Assembly: GCA_029239975.1 (NCBI GenBank)
Contig: JARBTX010000008.1
Location: 62,001 to 126,000 of the forward strand
Direction of reading: 5' to 3'
Source: Anaerocolumna sp.
GTDB lineage: Bacteria; Bacillota; Clostridia; Lachnospirales; Lachnospiraceae
DNA length: 64,000 nucleotides
The translations under genes and the position numbers were made by a program. Below, in pieces: positions 58,243-64,000 of this stretch (position 1 is its first letter; each line of letters opens with the position of its first letter). The notes beneath the pieces are model-generated. The model saw nothing but the letters and a program-made list of their open reading frames with translations, had not been told where the DNA came from and did no database searches.

Positions 58243-58275
58243 AAAAAGGACTATTGCTACCGCAATAATCCTTTC
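58243..58275 (-). terminator. Stem-loop terminator
   Basis: AAAGGACTATTGC-tacc-GCAATAATCCTTT, T run on the minus-strand exit side. Confidence 0.75.
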
Positions 58276-58287
58276 AATTATATATAT

Positions 58288-59130
58288 TTAATTCTCATCA
58301 AAATTGATGTCAATATTACCTACTCCACCGTTAATATCAAGTGTATTATCAGCAGTCATATTATTCCAATTAATATTAGAATATTTTTGACCATCTATAT
58401 TAATATTACCTAAGCCTTTATCTACTTTGATATAATAATCGTCTGAGCTACCAAGAAGGTTTAAATCAACTTCTCCAATACCACAATCTATTTTATTTCT
58501 ACCAAATAATTGGCCTTGTAAACTAATATTACCTACTCCACTATCAATATCAACATCTGTAAATTTTACTTGTTCAAAATCGATTTCACCAACACCACCA
58601 TCTAATTTAACTTTGTCGGCAATTATATTCGTTCCTTCAATGTTACCAGTTCCTGCATTAATATCTAACTTCTTAGTTATAATATCATCTAGGGTAACAT
58701 TACCTGCACCAGCATCGATTCTAATATTTTCAGCTACAAAATCTTCTGGAATTAAGATAGTAATTTGTGATTTATTATTAAAATTATTATTACCACCTAA
58801 GAAGTTCCAAAAATTAAATCTGCTTTTTATTTTTAAATCTCCACTAAAATTTTTCTCTGCGGTAAAATCATCATCTACATTTTCAGCAATCACTTCAACC
58901 TCATCCGTATTGCCTAATTTAATTGTAAGTTTTCCAACACTATGATTTACAGATATACTTTTAACATCTTCAAAGCTTTTATTTACGTCTATAACGTTTC
59001 CGGATCCACCACCGGATAAAACTCCGGTTAATGCCATTAATCCTGTAGCAATTCCTGTAATTATGGAAAGTGCTATAAATGCTGCAAAACCAATGGCAAG
59101 GTATTTAATTACTTTTTGAAATTCACTCAT
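58288..59130 (-). CDS. DUF4097 family beta-helix protein with N-terminal TM
   Basis: Repeated G-x-G-[NE]-[IV] turns (DAGAGNVTL, NAGTGNIEG, DGGVGEIDF, DSGVGNISL, DCGIGEVDL, DKGLGNINI, NGGVGNIDI). Confidence 0.85.
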   Translation of the reverse strand: MSEFQKVIKYLAIGFAAFIALSIITGIATGLMALTGVLSGGGSGNVIDVNKSFEDVKSISVNHSVGKLTIKLGNTDEVEVIAENVDDDFTAEKNFSGDLKIKSRFNFWNFLGGNNNFNNKSQITILIPEDFVAENIRIDAGAGNVTLDDIITKKLDINAGTGNIEGTNIIADKVKLDGGVGEIDFEQVKFTDVDIDSGVGNISLQGQLFGRNKIDCGIGEVDLNLLGSSDDYYIKVDKGLGNINIDGQKYSNINWNNMTADNTLDINGGVGNIDINFDEN

Positions 59131-59807
59131 TTTATATCAATCCCCCCAAACATACATGTTGAATTTAAATATATGGTAGGTGCATTTGGATCTGGAGAGT
59201 TAAATGCTTTATTATCAACTCCACCAAAAATAGGTACATTGGATACTTTTACTTTAACATTACCTGGAACATAAATATTAATTCCACCAAACACTGCAGT
59301 TGCATTGATTACTACATCTTCATCAATAATTGCATTTCTTAAATCTAAATCAACACCACCAAAGATAGCATTCATTGTAGTTCCCATAAACTTTTCACCA
59401 GTTACTTGATAACGTCCACCAGAAAATATAGCCGAATGTTCTGAATTTCCACCTTGATATTTAATATCAATGCGTCCACCGTGTTCTCCACGGAATAAAT
59501 TCTTAAATATCATACTAAGACCGATTAATACAAATATAAATGGTACAATTAACTTACCTAACACATTTCCTTCTACAACACCTTGTGCTGCTAATAATAA
59601 CATAATACCTATCATTAAACCAATTAGATTGCTAACTTTAAAACCATTTTGTATTAAACTAATGCCACATGGGATAATAATGAACAATGTCCACCAACCA
59701 TCAAAGAAAATGTTAAATTTCCACATATCAAATGCATTCCCTGCAAAACCTAAACCTATTAATATGAAGAATGCTCCCCATAAAATATTTGATGTTTTTA
59801 ATCTCAT
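59127..59807 (-). CDS. LiaF-like membrane protein (DUF5668/LiaF C-terminal domain)
   Basis: TM-rich N-term; FGGVDLDLRNAIIDEDVVINATAVFGGINIYVPGNVKVKVSNVPIFGGVDNK. Confidence 0.88.
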   Translation of the reverse strand: MRLKTSNILWGAFFILIGLGFAGNAFDMWKFNIFFDGWWTLFIIIPCGISLIQNGFKVSNLIGLMIGIMLLLAAQGVVEGNVLGKLIVPFIFVLIGLSMIFKNLFRGEHGGRIDIKYQGGNSEHSAIFSGGRYQVTGEKFMGTTMNAIFGGVDLDLRNAIIDEDVVINATAVFGGINIYVPGNVKVKVSNVPIFGGVDNKAFNSPDPNAPTIYLNSTCMFGGIDIK

Positions 59808-60128
59808 ATATAAAACCTCCCTTAAATTTGATTCATATCTTATGCATTAATGATACTATATAGTCTCCTTTATAACTAGTTACATTTGTCATATCCTACT
59901 ACTGTGTTTTGTCATGAGATTTTATATGTGATAAATTACAAATGTTAACACTCCCATTGTTCAAATAGATTTGTTTAATATTATATATTGTAATGAGACA
60001 ACCATAATGATAATAACTATATTTTAAGAAATATGCCGAATTGATTGACTTTATAAGTAATATCATTTAGAATTTATTTAGAAAATATATACAAAAAGTG
60101 CAATAAAAAGCACAGTCAGGAGCCATAG

Positions 60129-61052
60129 ATGCATCATTTTATTATCAATCCAAAATCCCGAACAGGACGTGGCATAAAAATATGGACCATCGTTAAACAG
60201 GAATTGGATACGGCTAAAGTACCCTACACTTATCATTTTACTGAATATAAATTTCATGCATCCAAAATAGCAGAAGAAATATGTAGAGAATATAGTGGAA
60301 TCAAGAATATCGTAGTCCTTGGTGGAGATGGAACTGTTAATGAGGTTATTAATGGAATTCATGATTATGATGAAGTCTTATTAGGTTATATTCCAACTGG
60401 TTCAAGCAATGATTTAGCAAGGAGTTTAGTTCTTTCAAAGGACTCTATTCAGAACTTAAAACATATCCTTTCACCCAAAGAATTTAAATATATTGATATT
60501 GGTGAAATAACAATACAACATACTGGAGAAAAACGTAGATTTGCAGTAAGTACTGGAATGGGTTTTGATGCTGCTATTTGTGAAGAAAGTTTTAGGTCTA
60601 ACTTAAAAACAGTATTAAATAAATACGGCTTAGGTAAATTAACTTATATTATCATTGCATTAAAACAATTAATTGCCTGCCCATTTATGAATGGTAAAGT
60701 AATTATTGATGGTATACAAACAAAGTCTTATAAAAATGTTTTAATGATAACAAGTATGATTCAACGATATGAAGGTGGTGGTATGAAGATAGCTCCTGCT
60801 GCTAATCCATCGGATGGTAAGTTATCAATATGTATTGTTCATGGCTTATCTAGAGCGAAAATACTTTTCTTGTTACCCACTTTGTTAATTGGAAAACATG
60901 TGCATTTTAAGGGCGTTGATACATTTGATTGTGAAACACTAGGCATTCAATTAGAACAAGCTGCAGGAGTTCATGTAGATGGTGAATATCCTGGTGAGTT
61001 TCAGGAATTACAAGTCATATGTCTGCCAAAACAACTACGAATTATTATATAA
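60129..61052 (+). CDS. Diacylglycerol/lipid kinase family protein (YegS/DgkB-like)
   Basis: HHFIINPKSRTGRG; VVLGGDGTVNEVINGI; GYIPTGSSNDLARSL. Confidence 0.93.
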   Translation: MHHFIINPKSRTGRGIKIWTIVKQELDTAKVPYTYHFTEYKFHASKIAEEICREYSGIKNIVVLGGDGTVNEVINGIHDYDEVLLGYIPTGSSNDLARSLVLSKDSIQNLKHILSPKEFKYIDIGEITIQHTGEKRRFAVSTGMGFDAAICEESFRSNLKTVLNKYGLGKLTYIIIALKQLIACPFMNGKVIIDGIQTKSYKNVLMITSMIQRYEGGGMKIAPAANPSDGKLSICIVHGLSRAKILFLLPTLLIGKHVHFKGVDTFDCETLGIQLEQAAGVHVDGEYPGEFQELQVICLPKQLRIII

Positions 61053-61111
61053 GATATTTATTAATAAGATAAAACTAACTCACTTTAGAAAAAGAAAGAA
61101 GGTAAATACAA

Positions 61112-61990
61112 ATGCGTAGGAGTTCCAATCACATAACAACTCTGATTATAATATTAAGTATTCTATCAGTAACTGTACAATTTGGTACTTATTATTTTCT
61201 AGGTGCAACTATCTATACTATCGCTATCGCAGTGCTAGTAAGTCTTGTAATTTCACATGTTTTTTTAGAACAATCATTAAATTATGAACCTTGCTTTAGC
61301 TATTCCTTACTTAATGTTTTTATTAGCGTTGTAATTACCCTTTTATCTTTTTACGGAAATGGCGAATCCTTTATTACTTTCAATACATTTCTTTATCTAT
61401 TTGTACTTATTAATTGGTTTATACCTACTATCTATAGTATTATCAGATGCTTATTTGACCATGGGCCAAAGTATAACAGATTCACAAACTTTTATCGTAA
61501 TAATAGTATTGTATTTATTATATTTTATATAGTCATTCTAATATATATTTTCTTTCTAGATAAAAGTTCAAATCAATTTAATAATGTTGATTTAAAATCA
61601 TTAAACATTATACCATTTCTAAGTTTTGCAACATTTATTGAAGGGTATTTGGATGGAGTCATTTCAATGAATGTAATTCTAAATTACTTAACTAAAGGTA
61701 TACTATTATTTATGCCTTATGGATTTTATATTATATTACTATTAAAGAATACAACTCGTATTGTACGATTCTTAAGTTTACTTTTCCTTCCACTTATAAT
61801 TGAAGCACTACAATGGTTAACAAATCGTGGCAGAATAGATATTGATGATATTTTACTTGGATTACTTGGTGGATTTATTGGTGCTCTTTGTTATCATCTA
61901 TTAAATAGCATTTTTAGAATTGTGAAGGATGAAGATTTCTTAACAGAACGATCTATTTATTCATTTTATAGGAACTCATTACATTTCTAA
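61112..61990 (+). CDS. VanZ family protein
   Basis: LFMPYGFYI ... FLSLLFLPLIIEALQWLTNRGRIDIDDILLGLLGGFIGALCYHL. Confidence 0.88.
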   Translation: MRRSSNHITTLIIILSILSVTVQFGTYYFLGATIYTIAIAVLVSLVISHVFLEQSLNYEPCFSYSLLNVFISVVITLLSFYGNGESFITFNTFLYLFVLINWFIPTIYSIIRCLFDHGPKYNRFTNFYRNNSIVFIIFYIVILIYIFFLDKSSNQFNNVDLKSLNIIPFLSFATFIEGYLDGVISMNVILNYLTKGILLFMPYGFYIILLLKNTTRIVRFLSLLFLPLIIEALQWLTNRGRIDIDDILLGLLGGFIGALCYHLLNSIFRIVKDEDFLTERSIYSFYRNSLHF

Positions 61991-62009
61991 GTAACATTCT
62001 TAATTTTGT

Positions 62010-62142
62010 TAAAAAAATTTTGTTCGAAAAAATATTTGTTAGAAAAAAACATTTGTTAGAAAAAATATTTGTTAGAAAAAAATATTTGTTAGAAAAATAT
62101 ATTTGTTAGAAAAATATTTGTTAGAAAAAGTAAATTTGTCAA
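62010..62142. repeat. Tandem repeat, 15-17-bp unit, about 8 copies
   Basis: (AAAAAATATTTGTTAG)n with small length variation. Confidence 0.85.
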
Positions 62143-62173
62143 GAATACATTTGCATCACATAAATAAAATTAA

Positions 62174-62222
62174 TATAGCGTTTATAATGAATTATAAATC
62201 ATTATAAACGCTATTTTTTAGT
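62174..62222. terminator. Bidirectional stem-loop terminator between convergent genes
   Basis: ATAGCGTTTATAATGA ... TCATTATAAACGCTATTTTTT. Confidence 0.8.
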
Positions 62223-62270
62223 GTTTACTTTTAAGAAAACAAAATAATATAAATCTATGTTTATTCTAGG

Positions 62271-64000
62271 TTAAGTTACTACATTATACCAAAACTGATT
62301 CAGCTCTTTTATCATGGATTCTTTATTTACAGTAATATTAGGGTACCACTCACGTGGGAAAAGGTTCGTATATTGAGATTGCTTAAACCGCTCATCTAGT
62401 AATAATATGGCACCTTGGTCATCCATTGTACGTATAACTCGTCCTGCTGATTGTAATACTTTATTCATTCCTTGATATAGATAGGCATAATCAAAGCCAC
62501 GGCTATTTCTATTATCATAAAATTCACGGAATAGTTCTCTTTCATTGCATATCATTGGGAGTCCCGTTCCAACAATAATTACACCAATTAAACGATCGCT
62601 CTTTAGATCAATTCCTTCACTAAATATACCACCCATTACGCAAAAACCAATTCGGCTTATATCTGGATTCTGTGTAAAATCATTTAAAAATTCTTCTTTT
62701 TCTAATTCAGACATAGTATTTTTTTGAACAACTAATCCTTCTAATCTTCCATCTGCAAGACCTGCTACTTGATTTAACATCTGATAAGATGGAAAGAAAA
62801 CCATGTAATTTCCTTTTTTAGCTTGTGTAAATGCTTCTATATAATCAAATATTTTCTTATATTCTGTTTCATTTCGTCTGGTATACTTGGTGCTAACATC
62901 ATTTCCTATCATAAGTAGACGTTTATTCACGTCAAAAGGGGATGGGGCATAAACTGCATAATCCTCTTCACGTCCACCAAGTTGTTCTTTATAATATTGA
63001 ATAGGAAGTAAAGTTGCAGAAAAAAAGATTGCACTTCTGCCCTTTTCTAAATAAGAATTTAAATTCTCTGAAGGATCCATACACAATAACTTTATTCGAA
63101 ATTCACCTTGTTCATCATAATCTGTATAGGTAATGTATTTATCATTGTATAATTCATAGATATATAAAAAGTGTCTTATATCTAGATAAAGAGTTAATAT
63201 CTCATCTTTCCCTTCAGAATCAGCAAACTCTTTTAAGTATTCATCAAACTCTGACATAAGTCTCATTAAATGTAACACGAAATCCGATATATTATCGATT
63301 ACCTTACAATCATCACATTCTCTTCTTAGTTTTAATAAATCACTATTACAGGTTTCTAAACGTTTTTCTAATCTCTTATCATTCTCTTTAATCAACTTTT
63401 TCACAGATAAAAATTGATTTTTATATAATGTTGCACTATACATTTCTCTAGCACGTTCTACTAAATTGTGAGCCTCATCAATTAGAAATGCATAATCATT
63501 TTTTTTATCTCCCATAAAAAATCTTCTAAGATATACATTAGGATCAAATACGTAATTGTAGTCACAAATAATACTATCCGACCAGTTGGTAACATCAAGG
63601 CTCATTTCAAATGGACATACATTATGTTTTTTTGCATACGCAAGTATTAAATCTCTTGATATCCCTTCTTCATTTTGTAACAAATCAAAAACTGCATCAT
63701 TCACTCTGTCATAATGTCCTTTTGCACATTGGCACGATACCGGATTACAATCTGGTTTATCCAATATACAAACTTTATCCTTCGCAGTAATTGTAACTGA
63801 TTTTATATGAAGACCATTTTGTATTAGGGTTTGAAATGTTTCTTCGGCAACGGTTCTGGTAATTGTTTTCGCTGTTAGGTAAAATATTTTACTCAATACA
63901 CCTTCCCCCATTGCTTTTATAGCTGGAAAAACAGTAGAAATGGTTTTACCTACTCCAGTGGGTGCTTCAATGAATAATCTTTTATCCCTAATAATAGTCT
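62271..64000 (-). CDS. DinG/Rad3-type ATP-dependent DNA helicase, truncated at the window end
   Basis: Frame continues past the ORF-track start (63911) to the edge, encoding RLFIEAPTGVGKTISTVFPAIKA (Walker A); DEAHN box; Fe-S cysteine cluster; QSAGRVIR motif VI. Confidence 0.93.
   Translation of the reverse strand, partial: TIIRDKRLFIEAPTGVGKTISTVFPAIKAMGEGVLSKIFYLTAKTITRTVAEETFQTLIQNGLHIKSVTITAKDKVCILDKPDCNPVSCQCAKGHYDRVNDAVFDLLQNEEGISRDLILAYAKKHNVCPFEMSLDVTNWSDSIICDYNYVFDPNVYLRRFFMGDKKNDYAFLIDEAHNLVERAREMYSATLYKNQFLSVKKLIKENDKRLEKRLETCNSDLLKLRRECDDCKVIDNISDFVLHLMRLMSEFDEYLKEFADSEGKDEILTLYLDIRHFLYIYELYNDKYITYTDYDEQGEFRIKLLCMDPSENLNSYLEKGRSAIFFSATLLPIQYYKEQLGGREEDYAVYAPSPFDVNKRLLMIGNDVSTKYTRRNETEYKKIFDYIEAFTQAKKGNYMVFFPSYQMLNQVAGLADGRLEGLVVQKNTMSELEKEEFLNDFTQNPDISRIGFCVMGGIFSEGIDLKSDRLIGVIIVGTGLPMICNERELFREFYDNRNSRGFDYAYLYQGMNKVLQSAGRVIRTMDDQGAILLLDERFKQSQYTNLFPREWYPNITVNKESMIKELNQFWYNVVT

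Noticed and set aside
62010-62142. Considered as a CRISPR array or iteron origin
   Set aside because: Units are head-to-tail, A-rich, with no spacers and no replication gene nearby.

Overview
AT-rich Firmicutes DNA, with gene content resembling Lachnospiraceae/clostridial plant-polysaccharide degraders; the organism is inferred, not proven. The left two thirds (about 1-44 kb) is a carbohydrate and uronate utilisation region. It holds GH30, GH3, GH2 (beta-glucuronidase-like), GH88 and DUF2264 enzymes, two sugar ABC importers without a local ATPase, and a TRAP importer. It also holds a complete unsaturated-uronate route (GH88 -> KduI -> KduD -> KdgK -> KdgA), many dedicated regulators (AraC with sensor domains, YesMN-type two-component, GntR, IclR, DeoR), and a D-threonate/erythronate-type operon (DUF1537 kinase, PdxA2, GntP permease, DeoR). 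The right third is mostly housekeeping: ppdK, glyS, recO/yqzL-like, era, M16C protease, dacF-like, DUF4097/LiaF-like, lipid kinase, VanZ and a DinG-like helicase. Both window ends cut through genes: an FAD oxidoreductase at the left and the DinG-like helicase at the right. Observations beyond ORF annotation include: four TTGTATAC-type palindromes spaced exactly 19 bp apart upstream of kduI; a KdgR-like box just downstream of an ideal promoter before kdgA; TGTTCGTTT boxes around an ideal promoter for the threonate operon; strong stem-loops after all three solute-binding-protein genes, one of them a 140-bp nested inverted repeat; several gene relics, including a DUF2264 scar 7 bp after the GH2 gene; a domain-permuted GH3; a KDPG aldolase with a VOC-like tail; an ABC permease with about 200 extra N-terminal residues; and an Arg-rich charge-polarised small protein. 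No CRISPR, rRNA, tRNA or intact transposase was found.
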